Below are positions 38,345-50,319 of a stretch of 64,000 nt of DNA, piece by piece (within the stretch, counting starts at the first letter, position 1; every line of letters begins with the position of its first letter). The notes beneath the pieces were generated by a model. The model was given only the letters and a program-made list of their open reading frames with translations, had not been told where the DNA came from and ran no database searches. This DNA comes from Talinum fruticosum (taxonomy: Eukaryota > Streptophyta > Magnoliopsida > Caryophyllales > Talinaceae): NCBI GenBank assembly GCA_021018815.1, contig JAITYX010000021.1, positions 5,609,001 to 5,673,000 on the forward strand, written 5' to 3'. Made by a program: the position numbers and the translations under genes.

Positions 38345-39896
38345 TTATAGCTTATGCATGAATTTTACTAAGCATGCATTAAGATTTTAGGTTATTTACA
38401 CATGCAATTATGTACTATTACTAGTTTATTTACTAATTAAACATGCTTTAGGAATCAACTAATCACTTTAAGTTTATAGCTAAATTAATATTTTGGTTAA
38501 TCATTTAAACATGCACATAATAACTAAATAAGTTTTTAGTTTAACAACATTCATGTAATTAACATGCTACTTATGCATGCAAGAATTTAATTATGAATCT
38601 ATTATTAACATGATAATTTATTTTTACTTAATCATCCATGCAAGGTTTACTTTACAATTATACATGTATTAGTATATTACTAACTTTTACTTAATATGCA
38701 TGCATAATTTGATCATTACTTTAAGCATGAATTATAATGAACTAATTATCAATTTTATTTACTTAATTACAAGGATTAGAACATGCATGCCTTAATTAAA
38801 TTTTCATCCTTACTAATCTGATCATATCTTACTGTGTACTTCATATTTTATCTAATTTTAATTAGTTTTAAAAGCTAAATTAGGTTAAGGAAATCTTTAG
38901 GGTTAGGGTTTTTACCTAAGGAAGAAAAATAGAGCAAAGGTGGTGGTTGCAGGTGGAATCCGATGGCGGCAGGACGGCGCTTCGGTGGTTGGCGGTGGCG
39001 CCGGTGATCGGCGGTGGTCCTTGGCGGTGGCGGCAGTAGCGGTGCGGTGGTGGTGGTGGGTTTTAGAAAAAGATGGAGGTTAGGGCATAAAGGAGAGAGA
39101 GAGGGTGTAGGCTTGGTGGTCTGTAGTGGTGGTGCTGGGTGGCTGCCGGCGACGCCTGCAGGTGGCGGCGGTCACGTTTCTGGTCGAAGGTCCGGTGGTG
39201 GCTGGCCGTGGGTGGTGTGGAAAAAGGGAGAGGTTGTTTGGTGCTTTTGAGGTATTTGAAGGGTTTGGAGGGTGGTTGTTTTTGGTGGCTTGGTGGCGGC
39301 GGTCGGCCGGCGATGGGTGTCCGACAGTTCTGGAGGGATTGGGCTGCCGGAGGGGTGCTTGCCGGCGTGGTTGAGGGTGGTCGGAGGTGAGAGGGAGACT
39401 ATAGAAGAGTGAAAGGTGTTACTAAGAAGTTGGTCGAAAGAGGGGTTTCGGAAGCAATTTTCCGGCGACAGGGTGGTCGGAATGGTGCTCGGAAAGGTGA
39501 TTCTCATTCAGTGCAGCATGGAGAATAGTTATGGTCGGTTAGGGTCGATGGAGGAGGTCGGCTGTGGTCTGTGGAAGTGGCCGAAATGGGGTTTTTGATC
39601 AGGTGCACAGGAGAGAGAAAAAGTGCTTGAAATGAGTATTCTAGGCCCAATTTTTGCTGCTAATCACCCTATTTATATCAGGTTTTGATGATTATCTGCA
39701 TGATCAAGCTGGCATGGGCTGAGTTTTGTGGATGACAGATGGTAATTATGCATGCTAACCTAATGACTTGTCAATTGCTAAGCATGGGTTGGTGTGATTA
39801 GTGGTGTCAAGGTTTTACTTGACCCCTAAAAATATCATCATAATTCATTTTTATTATTTTTATTAATTATTAACACTAATCTTATCAACTGCCTAC

Positions 39897-39897
<1 letters not shown>

Positions 39898-39958
<61 letters not shown>
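39898..39958. repeat. (ATT)n microsatellite
   Basis: About 20 TTA/ATT units inside the outer solo LTR. The inner copy has only an irregular T/A-rich stretch at the matching place (about 37860-37920), so the array expanded after the copies separated. Confidence 0.93.
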
Positions 39959-39959
<1 letters not shown>

Positions 39960-41253
39960 TCATAATTATTTTAATTATATATATTTTTTGCTAATATAAA
40001 TTTTATCATTGCTTTTGTTTTATTAAAAAATTTTTGGTTACTCCTTGTTAATAGTAATTGACGTGAGAGTCTTAAGCACTTAGAATGTGATTAATTAGAG
40101 TTGTGTAAATATATTTATATGCACATATATGTGTATGAATAGCTATATATATAAATATTTATAAAAATTGGATTTATATTAAATATTTATAATTGGAAGG
40201 ATTGGGTATGGATTATAAGCATAAATAACATTTGGAAGTTGATACTTTTTGAATTATATTATAAATATTGGTCATCTATCGTCACCGTTTATGTTTGTTC
40301 TGCAAAAATAAATTTGATACACGTATAGATGTATAACATGATATGAAAATATTTTGAAATTAAAATGTACGTGCTCTTTATTATTGATGGGTTATGTTAA
40401 TACGTTATATTTAGGGACGAGGTGTTACGGAAAGGAGGGACTGCCTCTTACCTCATTCTTCCGATGAATCGTACACAATTGATTTAACATTGGGAGAGGA
40501 CACCCAATGGGGTTGAAATCTAAAACTTCGATTTTTTGTCTATTATCATAAGGCTTAGTATCCATAAGAATATAGCAATGATCCGAAAAGGAAAAAGGGC
40601 CATGAATGATCCTTCTATCGGGGTAACAATTGAGCCAATCGTGTCTAGCAATAGCTCTATCTAGTTATTCATAGATAAGATTTCCTCCGATGTTCTTTTT
40701 CCGGATAAAGATCCTACCAATCGGTGGTAAGGTACTGCCATTGATGGAGTTCATAAATCTATTTAGTCGGACCATTTTATCCGGAGTTGGACAATTTCCT
40801 CTTATTTTCTCATCCGCACATGAGATTTCATTGAAATCCCCTATAACACACCACGGAAGATCAAAGACTTTATTAAGTAAGGATAGTTTACTCCAAAAAT
40901 CATTCTTATGACGTTCTTGAGCCGGACCATATATTCCTGAGATAACAGATTCCTTATTTGATTCATTTTCTTTAACATAAAGATGTATAGCACGATCCTC
41001 TTTAGCTAATGTGTGAGCCGTAATATTCGACGTGTTCCATAAAGCCCATATCCCTCCCGAGTGGTTAACCTAGGTGGGATCATTTCATAGCGGTCATAGC
41101 CTACTTTCTGACAATTCTATCCTCATTTGTAGCATTAACCATAGTTTTGATTAAGAACAAGATGTCTGGCTGGTGTAAATTCTTAATATAGTTTAATTCG
41201 TTCCAAATTCGCTCTCTTTTCATACCTTGTACGTTCCAGCTAATAATTTTCAT

Positions 41254-43900
41254 AATAAATTACTAACTAATGTGGGTAAAAATTCATCATCCATAGAGTG
41301 GACTGTGTGTATACTTTGGGCCAAAATAAGCGAGTAGAACTAACCACCATACACAAAAAAGCGAGCTTGAACTCAAATGGTAAAAGTGGTGATCCCGACG
41401 TAGTACATTCTTTGCATGAACATCAACAAGGTAATACCGTTCACATAGGTTGTGTCATTCCCCTTTGGGGTTTGTCGGAAGAAAATAAGCCTTGGGAAAT
41501 TTGACAAAAGCCAAATTTCCTCTCGCCTTACAAGCACACAACCGATGGTACGTACTTAACAACGGTAAAGATAAGTAGTAACTTATACCAAAAGTAGCTA
41601 AAAATGAAGTAAAAAATCCACGGACAGATCCATAAAATAATTGTCCCTAGCCCGATTCTGCGCTAGTGTCGAACACTTCCCTGCCGAGGCCTTCATCCAA
41701 TAGGTCATGTCATAGAGCAGCATCGGAGCAGTTCCTAGGATACATGGGGCCGAAAACGAAAATGCTTAAGCCGTGAATGCACCTTAACAGTCCAAAAGCT
41801 CAATAAAGTCATGAAAAACACCCCGTAAACCGGATCGAGTAAAAGATATGCGTATACATGTGGCAATGCTGAGTAAAATTACCCAGGAGGATAATTAAAA
41901 TAGGCCAATGAGTACTGTCATAAATGAAAAGAACAACCAGGCCAAAGCGCAAAAGAACAAGACAGAGAGAAGAGAGACGAGATGATATGAATCTCGGTTC
42001 TTAGGGGATAGTCATCCTTGATTCGTTGAGTACTCGTGAGGTACTCCTCTTATTGGCTTCCATCCCATGAAGGGGGTAACACAAACCAAGGGGAATGCCA
42101 TCTCGAGCATCGCTGTGTATACGACAATAGTTTCTATGGGGCAAAAACCAGTCAAGAAAGATAATATACTTACAGTTCATGATCCATATAATGTGGACAT
42201 TATCATTACCAATGAAAAAATGAGATAATGAAATCATACCAGCAGTATGCTCTTTAAACCAGGGGATGGATTGTATATCTGTTTTCATCCGAGTAAAATC
42301 ACAAAGGACTAAATGCAAGGCCATGATACCAACGAAACCAGCTTGAATAACAAAAATATTGTCACAACAATACATAACCTTCTTCCACTCGAGTGGGCAT
42401 CACCCTTAAATACCTTAAACCAACAGTCGGCCCAACATAATGGCCACACTAATTCCCCTGCAGTACAAGTTATAGACTAATTCCCTGCAAGTACAAGTTA
42501 TAACAGACTAGTGGCTTGAAACATAAAAGCAACTAACAAAAGGACCTTTCAATGAGGACAAGATACATATGGACCAGGAGGCGGTGAGGAGAATACAACA
42601 AGAACAGAGACAAAAGGGCAGTAAATGACATAAAGTCAAACCCCACGGCCACAGACCCCAATACCTAATCAAAAGACTCGAGTGGAGTAATCCATAAAAA
42701 CACGAGGCTTAAAGAAGTGGATAAGAGGATAACTCCTTTTCTTCTTCCACCAACTTCCTTTTCCTTGAAGAAACGGAAGAGAGTGCTACATCCTCAAAAT
42801 TTTCAAGGTCCATATAGCCGAAGCAAGAGGGCCGAGTCCCATAACGAGGACCTTGACCGAAGAGCAAGACAAAGAAGGGCGACAAAAACAGCTCATGACT
42901 ACAAATTTGACAACACCCAATCGCCGAGCATCTAGGGAGACTAACGATAGTAGAAAACGAAAAGCAACAGAGAGAATAGGAAAGGTATCACCTAATCTAG
43001 GAAAGTCCCGGGTCGTCCTTCCTGGTCAATGCCCCGGTCGTCCTAGAAGAGTAGTCCGCCGATAAGGTTGACACTTTTCTCAACGGATTCCGATCAAAGC
43101 CCTCTTCCTTCGCTCTCCGAATAGTCATTTTCGTCCAGCTCACCTTTCCAAGCCACGGATGCGAGAGACTTTATGTGCTTGTGATTTTCCAACGAGCCCG
43201 GTCTAGTAAACTCGCTTTCTACTTGTTTTCGGGGTGGCTTAGGTAGTATCACCGGAAAAACAATGGTTCGGGTAATCCATTCTACGAGGTCCGATGATTT
43301 TCTCTTTGGCCGTCCATGACCCGTCTAGCTTGCAATGTGACCTGAAACTAGCGACGAGTGGTCTATTCATGGCTAGAAGGAAATTAGCCTGAGTTGGGTC
43401 TCGATTAGGGCGAGAGATGGCAGAGGATAGAGCTAATCCGAGCGAAAAAACACAGAGAGAAAGTCCGAGATAGTTCAAGGATCGAAAGTCGTCGACAAAT
43501 CTTTCCTTTATGGAAAGAGATTCGTGGATCGGGAGGGTAGAGGTCGGACATGGAGATTTATAATTTTTCGAAAAAAGGCTGGAAAAGATGACAAGAGGCG
43601 AGGTTGGTTTGTGGTTCAGCTGAACCGGGGAAATTGGGCAGGTCGGTAGTTTCCGGCAGGGGGAGAAGTCGGGGATAGCGATCCGCAATTTGTCGAAAGT
43701 TGGCTGGGAAAGATGTCGAGACACTTGCTCGAATCGAGGAGCAGCGCGGTCGGGTTAGAGCGAGTATCGACTATCATCAAGAATTTAGTCGACGAGCGGC
43801 TGAGATGAACTATAGTGGGTGCTAGAGGTTGCTTGGAGAGGGAGGCTAGGGTTAGAGGAAGAGTCATCCGGAGGCTTTAGGGAGGATCATGAAAGGGGTC
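41254..43900 (-). other. possible 5' region (ORF1) of the LINE, unconfirmed
   Basis: This stretch directly precedes the LINE endonuclease on the minus strand and has the same decayed look. Minus-strand frames at 43239-43867 (Ser/Pro-rich) and 42001-42375 have no motif I recognise. A short stretch near 42720-42830 reads ENFEDVALSS and then a basic Arg/Lys-rich tail, reminiscent of the end of a LINE ORF1 protein. No zinc knuckle was found. It could instead be unrelated intergenic DNA. Confidence 0.35.
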
Positions 43901-45229
43901 CATGGGTATGTCGGAAAGATGGGAACTTCTCTCTCTAGATAGTCAGACCCTCTCTCTCTAGAGAATTCTCACTACATCCTTCCTTGACTTATGCAAGCTT
44001 AACGCTCTATTTCCTAAACATTAGGGAAGGGGAATGAATAAAAATTAAAATAAATACACATACTTGTAAGGTCCCTCCTAATTTAAACTTATACGATAAC
44101 ATCACAAACCATATGATAAGGTCACCCATACACATACTGGTGATTATTTTGACAACCTTTTTATGACCGGTATAGTTGGGAGATACAACTTTCCTGCTAC
44201 TGATTATTTCAACAATCTTTTTCAGATCGCCAAAAGATATGCCTAGATATACACATACTAAAATTCTACAGTTCATTATTAAATATAATTATTAAAAATT
44301 TATTTACTTTATAACATATTAATAATAATTAATCATAATTAATTATTCTTTTAACTATATAAATTTATATTCGCTTTGTTTGGCAAATCTAACTTCCATT
44401 CTTGCGCAGGGTATCCAAAGGTTGTAAATTACATTTCCGGAAGTTGTTTTGTTTGACGTTCCTGTGAAGAACTCGGCAGTGAGATTTGCCTTAATAAAAT
44501 AAAAGGTTAATAATAGGTTTTTGGCTGGTATTAATCTATATTTTGAGGGTGGTGGCCCACATTAATTCGTACTGCAAAAATAATTCCTATCAAAATATAT
44601 TTTAATGCGATTGACTATAAATTAAAGGTTCTTGAACTCGTCTTTTTATATCGTACTTGTGTACGAGTTTACTCTCGACCTTAAAGAGTTATAAGGTAAT
44701 TGTAAAGTTAGTTATAAAAAATTATAAAGAGGTATAAGAAGTTATAAGGCTGCAAGTTGAAACTAAATAGAACAGAACCGTAATCTTATGGGTCAATGCA
44801 ATATTTAGTTTTTAGGGTTTTTTTAGAAGTGATTATAACTTTTTGTTGAGTAAAATACATATATGTTGTCGGAAACTGAGAATACATTGCGGGAATTAAT
44901 GAAAGGTTGGTGGTTGGCCGGAAAATTTGAAGGGATGAGATGTGAAAAACGGGAAGGGAATGGGAATGGGAATGGATGGAAAAATTAAATAAAGAAAAAT
45001 TAGTTTTCTTATTTAGAGCATTGATGAAATAGTAAAGAACCAAAAACAATTCTTAACTTAATTATATTTTATTTTATTTTATTTTGATAGCAACTTAATT
45101 ACATTTTCATAAAATTGTAAAGATTTTTTCTGATTTTAAAAACTTAATTTTACTTTATTACTTAACTCCATCAAGCCAAAGCATGAGGTTGATGATTCAA
45201 AGCACCCTTATTACTTAACTCCATGGGAT
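43901..45229. other. intergenic, nothing recognised
   Basis: This is mostly AT-rich sequence with short repeated GTTATAA motifs at 44690-44750. The open frames at 44007-44276 and 44786-45049 have no recognisable domain. Confidence 0.5.
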
Positions 45230-46319
45230 CTTGTAATGCTTGCTTTGTTTTGAATACCCCCAAATTGGCCTTTTGTTCCCCAAGCCACCACTTTTCTCAA
45301 TTGAGAAGTTCATTTCAAGTCTTAAGGACTTCCTCTCTCGTACCCTCATTCATTCTACCCATTGGCAGGCCGGCTAACCACCTTGGTATATGAAGATCGG
45401 CATGGATGCTTGGTCTATGTAGATTGCAACGACCCCGGGTTCGGTTTATCCGTGCTTCTTTAGAACTAAACATGTCAGATATTCTTTGTAACAACGGCCA
45501 TGATGGGCATACTCAATCTTTGCTTGTCGGTCCAAGTCACTGAGCTACTAGATGGTGTCTTCATTGGTTGCTCCATGAACCACGTGGTTATGGATGGAAC
45601 ATCGTTTTGGCATTTTCGGAACATGTGGCCCGAAATGCATAGAGCCACAAATGGGGAGCAAATTGCTATTTCGAAGCCACAACCTATCCACCACCGTTCG
45701 GTTCCGGATGGGTGTAGGGTAGAAACCCCGTTCTTCTTCAACCACCCTAATGAATTTGTAAGTAGGTACAAGACACCCGAACTCGGAGAAAGAACATTCC
45801 ACTTCTCGTTGAGTTCCGTAGCATAGCTAAAATCAAAGGCTAACCAAGAAAGCAACGCCAATAAATCTCCTCCTTTCAGTCTGTGACAAGCAATGGTTTG
45901 GAGGTCAACCGTATGAGCGAGATGGCCTCAAACAATCAAGTTACAAATTGTGAATCGGAAACTAATAATAGGCCCATACTAAACCCACCTTTGGCTCAAA
46001 GCTACTTCCGCAATACCAAAAATATAATCAAGCCACCACCATGGTTGGAGAATTGCTTGAGTACAACCTTGGGTAGGCGGCTTTACCGGTGCACCAATCC
46101 GTAGCTCAGCACATTGATAAGAACGTGCACGATTTCCTAAAGGGATGGATGAAAACTCCTTTTGCCTAACAGCATAAGACATCGTTCGAACTAGCTCTTG
46201 GGTCACCGAGGTTGAGGGAGATGACCTCATGATTGTCGTAATCACAAAAAAACTCTAACGAAATCGCAGGGGTTAGAGGTGACGTCCTATGAGTCGAAGA
46301 AACTTGAACCCGAGATGTC
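45230..46319 (+). pseudogene. BAHD acyltransferase pseudogene, 3' end cut by copia
   Basis: BAHD enzymes transfer acyl groups from acyl-CoA to plant metabolites. The catalytic HxxxDG motif is intact (His at 45581-45583, Asp at 45593-45595) in GCSMNHVVMDGTSFWHF. Upstream, broken frames carry LTTLVYEDRHAC and DCNDPGFGLSVL, the usual early strand of the family (about 45370-45470). Downstream are NNRPILNPPLAQSYF (about 45970-46010) and HQSVAQHIDKNVHDFLKGW (about 46090-46150), in another frame. The N-terminus, start codon and terminal DFGWG motif are not visible, and stops and frameshifts occur throughout. The Ty1/copia element starts at 46325, where the C-terminal part should be. The similarity is closest to the plant group of uncharacterised acetyltransferases, by impression only. 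Confidence 0.8.
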
Positions 46320-46324
46320 GTCTA

Positions 46325-46599
46325 TGTTGGAGTGTTAATTATTTTTCTATATTACTTGATAAATTTTTATTGTTTAGTAAGTATGTTGATATAATTTAGG
46401 GATATTGGAGTTGTGTTTCCCGATTTTTAGAGGTAGTGCGGTTATGCATTTCATGGGTTGTTGTTATCCCCGATTTTTCTATTTTTCTATTTTGTCCGAG
46501 CATATAAGAGCTCCCTGAATTGAATGGAATCATCCTCTTTCTCTCCTCTCGCTTACTGCAGCTTTGCACGATTTTATGTTTACTCGCAACTTTTCAATA
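46325..46599 (+). repeat. copia 5' LTR
   Basis: This LTR is 275 bp, starting TGTTGGAGTGTTAATT and ending CTTTTCAATA. A TATA-like ATATAAGAG lies at about 46500-46508. Compared with the 3' LTR it lacks about 18 bases after GAATTGAATG and differs at a handful of single positions. Confidence 0.92.
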
Positions 46600-46600
46600 G

Positions 46601-46612
46601 TGGTATCGAGTC
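46601..46612 (+). other. copia primer-binding site
   Basis: TGGTATCGAGTC, one base after the LTR, resembles the initiator tRNA-Met complement TGGTATCAGAGC that plant copia elements use, with changes at its 3' side. Confidence 0.7.
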
Positions 46613-46629
46613 GAACCCCGAGATTTGCT

Positions 46630-49600
46630 TCACATCTTCATGGCCTCGAGATAACAACAATTTCCTCCAACCTGCAGTCCCACGTTTTGATGGCCACTAT
46701 GACCATTGGAGCATGTTGATGGAGAATTTTCTTCGCTCAAAAGAATATTGGTCATTAATTGAACCTAGATTTGAAGAGCCAAAAGAGGGGACAAGCGTGA
46801 CGAAGCTCGAAAGCCGAGTTTGAGGCAAAACGTTTGAAAGATTTGAAGGTAAAGAATTACCTATTTCAGGCGATTGATCGTCCCACCTTGGAGACAATTC
46901 CATCAAAGCAAAGTTCCAAAGATATTTGGAATTCAATGAAGAAGAAGTACCAAGGCTCGAGACGAGTGAAGCGTGCACGGCTCCAAGCCTTGAGAAGGGA
47001 ATTCGAAACTCTCCAAATGAAAGATGGAGACTCAGTTGCGAGCTACTGCAGTAAGGTTATGGAGATCAACAACAAGATGCAAATCTATGGAGAGAAGATG
47101 GAAGATGTCACGATTTGTAACAGCCCGACCTTAAATTACATTATCTTATCAATTACGACACTAATCTCATTGAGCGCGTGTATTTCAATTCGGTATTCTA
47201 TATTTAATTTATTTTTATCTGTGTGTTATGCAGCTAAGGTAACAAAGTGGCCTCCAATAACATTCCATATTAGCAATTGTAAATTTAAAAACGAAGCATT
47301 ACATTTGAAAACAGATCGTATAACTTATTTACAACATTATTAGCAATAGCACGAACAAAATAATAATAACCGTAACAATGTAAGTAAGTTACATAAAATC
47401 GGACGAGATAATAAGATAATAAATAAATGAAAACAAAATAGAAAATAGTGACGCTGATATTTTGAAGGAAAAATCCAGAGAGAATTCTCTCGGAATGTTA
47501 CACGACTTAAAAATACATTTCGGGCTCATCCTCTCTATCCCGTGCTCCTTCGTTCTCCTCTTCCCCGCCTCCTCTGCATCACCCCTGCCTTTCCACGCCC
47601 TTTTTCCCCGGTCGGGCCGGTTCCGGCGACCGGCCGCCACCAACACCGGGCGAAAGCCAACGCCAGCACCGGTCGGAGGCAACCGGCATCCCTCCCTCAC
47701 GCTACCACTCTCTGTCTCGCTCTCCCTCGCGCGCCTTCGCTCTTTCCCCGCCTCCATCTCGCTGCTCGCTCCCGGCCATCGGGCGCCACCAACGCCGGCC
47801 GAAGCCAACGTCGGTGTCATCGGGGAGACGCTCGACGCCTCTCTCGCCACCGCTCTCTCTCACGCTCTCGCTCGCGCACGGGCAGATGCCCTGCCTCGTC
47901 ACTGCCGCAACCCACTCTACCGCCAACCACCACCCGCAGCACGGCCGTGGGAGCTCGACGCCGGTGCTGCCCGCGATCGCCGGAGCAACCGAGCACCCCA
48001 ACGTCCCCTCCTTGACTCCTCCTATGTGAATTCGAAGGTAAAACCTCAAACCATAGATTATTGCACTTTGTCATTCACTCAGTGATTGTAGTTGTGAAAT
48101 TGAATTATTGGATTTATAGACATGTTTGTGGAGTGAACTTAAAGATTAATTTGGGAAAAATTCGAATTGGTACGGAGGATTTAGGTTGGTATTTTGATGA
48201 ACCGATTGTGCGAATGTGAATGAATGAGACTCCTCTTGGGAAATTATGAACTAGTGAATGAGATTGAGGATGTTTTATTATCGAATTGAACAATTTGGTG
48301 GAATTGTTACGTATTGAAAAATCGTTATATTGAGCAAACAAAAGGGGAATGTGTGCGTAAAAGTTAAAATTCGATAATGTGCAAGTGTGAAAAATAGCTA
48401 AGCATTAAGCATACCTAATGGTAGCTGTGAATGTGAAGTTGTCGGGAGAACGAGTGCTTAAGATCTTAACATGGTGTATGTTCGGGTTTTGAGCAATTCG
48501 ATGGATTATGGAACCTTCCTGTAGGAAGACATTTGATGGATTAATCGACTTGCCTAACTATGAGTCTTGAATGCGGGAAAGGGAGAAGTGAGGAATAAAT
48601 TAGGAAAAAGTGTTTGTTAGGTATATCCATATATATAGACACCATTGTCAATCCAAGTCAGCTAACGAATTGAATTCCGTCAAAACAATCGAGTATTTAG
48701 TCAGCCTAATCAACTTCTCTAATTAATATAAATTGTAGTCAATAATTGAAACCGAATCACGTAGTAAAGCTGAGTAATACCAACATTAGTTTAATCGATT
48801 TTCACATGAATATAAGAAATGAAATAAATTGTTAAAGCTTATACAAACTCAAGCATTAAAACTCAAGAAAACATCATTAGCCCTAGAAATCTATTTTAAA
48901 CGAACCGAGGCCACTTCCGTTGCCGAATAGCTGGTGACTCCAATTTCTGCAAAAGGGGAGAAACAAATATTCTCGGTTCGAGTACGTTCATTGCCTGTAC
49001 CTTTCGAAAACTCACAAGTTTCATCAAATCTCAACATTTCTCATATATATAACTAATAATGAATCATTTGCAAATCAAGTTTTGCCACCTAATCAAGTGG
49101 TCCCCGCCCAATTATCAATTATCGGGGCTTATGCCCAACCCGCGCGGCTTCAACTCGGGTTCTCGGTCGGCCGGGAGGTGTGCACCTTACTAAAATCGTA
49201 TCAATTATCAAGGGGTTCCACTTTCGGATAATAACCGGCAAGCAAGTTTTACTTATATTCTTTCCCCCTTATTTCAAACTAAAATGAATTGAAATGCTCG
49301 CGCTCAATTAAAATATTTTTCAAAGTTGCTTTACAGTGCGGGAATGTTCGTGCGAGTTTCGACTCATTCTTCGAAATACTTCACTGTTTTTGTTTTAGGG
49401 AAAGCATGTATGAACAGACTCATTGCGTAAGAGGTCTCGCTGCAAGCAAGACTTAGCTGGAAATATCGTTATCACCGATCCGTTATGGATCTAGAAGCTC
49501 ACGAGTGATTTTTCTTCACATCGGGTTTTGGGTTTGCCCTTGGAAGGTATTACATATGGCATATTTTCGGATAGTCCGTTGCGGGGTTTGTATAATGTAT

Positions 49601-50260
49601 AAAATGTCTCGAAATGTATGTTGGGAGTTGGTTTAATGATGTGGTATAATTTAACTCTTTGGGACACCAATACCTACTCTTATCGGGACCTGTATAAGCG
49701 TAAGTGATTGAAGCAAGCCTCCTTGTATACATTCTGTTTAGCCTGGTCCTATTTCTAGGACGGCGGTAACGCCTTCGGTCGTTAACTTCCGCTGCGACCA
49801 TACTTCATATTCTCTAATCGGGGATTATTTGGTAATGGTGATTGGGGCGTTACACGATTGTAGAGAAAATTCTGCGCTGTTTAGCTCCAAAGTTTGATTT
49901 TGTCGTATGTGCAATTGAAGAATCCAAAGAGTTGGATTCTTTTTCCCTCGATGAACTACAAAGCTCCCCGATAGTTCATGAACAAAAGATAACCAGAAGC
50001 TCTACCATGAAGGAGCAAGCACTAAAAGCTTCAGTTAATATCCATTCTAATGGGTATAGAGGCGAGTGTTCGAGGCCGAGGAAGAGGAGATTATGGAAGT
50101 AGAGATTCGGCGGGAACTTTAAAGCTGAAAGTGACCAATAGCACGGCAAAGGCAGGGATCGTAATTATGACAAATCAAAGGTGGAGTGCTTCGATGTCAT
50201 AAGTTTGGCCATTATGCGTCAAAGTGTTATAGTAGGGTACCTTCTCACAAAGAAAAGGGA
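46630..50260 (+). pseudogene. copia gag, split by a solo LTR
   Basis: The gag polyprotein packages element RNA. The first part (to 47115) has LQPAVPRFDGHYDHWSMLME and KYQGSRRVKRARLQALRREF, typical of the copia UBN2-type gag domain. The reading continues directly beyond the solo LTR at 49860 with IVEKILRCLAPKFDFVV, in the same frame once one copy of the CGATT target is discounted, so the solo LTR inserted in a then-intact stretch. A CCHC zinc knuckle is recognisable at about 50178-50240 (KFGHYASKCYSR), but two frames share it. A frameshift also occurs near 46800-46825. Confidence 0.85.
47116..49854 (+). mobile_element. gypsy-type solo LTR inside copia gag
   Basis: It starts TGTAACAGCCCGACC and ends GGGGCGTTACA, with the exact 5-bp duplication CGATT on both sides (47111-47115 and 49855-49859). 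It is 2739 bp long. It matches the LTRs at 51.8 and 57.9 kb in opposite orientation, for example CATCAAATCTCAACATTTC near 49022-49040, but is clearly more diverged from them than they are from each other. No PBS, PPT or coding domain is present. A TATA-like AAAATACATTTCGGG (about 47510-47524) precedes a GC-rich block (47530-48010). Confidence 0.92.
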
Positions 50261-50319
50261 GAAAGTGCAAAGTTTGTTGAGAAGAATGAAGAGACAGAAA
50301 CATTACTTATGGCTACAAC

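Larger units (their letters stand above)
34225..40429 (-). mobile_element. outer solo LTR (gypsy-type), carrying a nested solo LTR
   Basis: On + it starts TGTAACGCCCC and ends GTGTTACG, with the exact 5-bp duplication GAAAG on both sides (34220-34224 and 40430-40434). Removing the nested copy (35302-38344 plus its 5-bp duplication) leaves about 3.16 kb. No internal retroelement region, PBS or PPT is present, so it is a solo LTR made by LTR-LTR recombination. Short blocks such as GTGAGTCGAAACTC and GCATTTCAATTCATTTTA are shared with the gypsy LTRs at 51.8-60.6 kb. By that similarity its transcribed strand should be minus. Confidence 0.87.
30323..41253 (-). mobile_element. L1-type LINE with RNase H domain, dead, interrupted by LTR insertions
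   Basis: Reading the minus strand, an endonuclease start KIISWNVQGM lies at 41253, followed by PDILFLIKTM. After a solo LTR insertion (34225-40429) the linker and early RT follow, with EGDRNSKFFH near 33950 and ASKPPGPDGFGPGFF near 33660, reaching DDPITTNHF at 33506. The RT catalytic core is then absent, with an unrelated segment in its place (31944-33500). The 3' part resumes with an end-of-RT block at about 31930-31800, zf-RVT with WIWKTDLPPKIKTFLSA near 31350-31400, and an RNase H domain with KLNFDGS near 30835 and later EIEGDNLMIID near 30650. A T run on + at about 30326-30338 marks the poly-A tail. Frameshifts are numerous. The endonuclease glutamate position reads Lys. Left and right limits within the host DNA are approximate. 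Confidence 0.85.

Noticed and set aside
47462..48085. 207-codon GC-rich frame in the solo LTR
   Set aside because: It is not kept in frame in the two related LTRs. It is composition-driven and lies in the probable untranslated leader.
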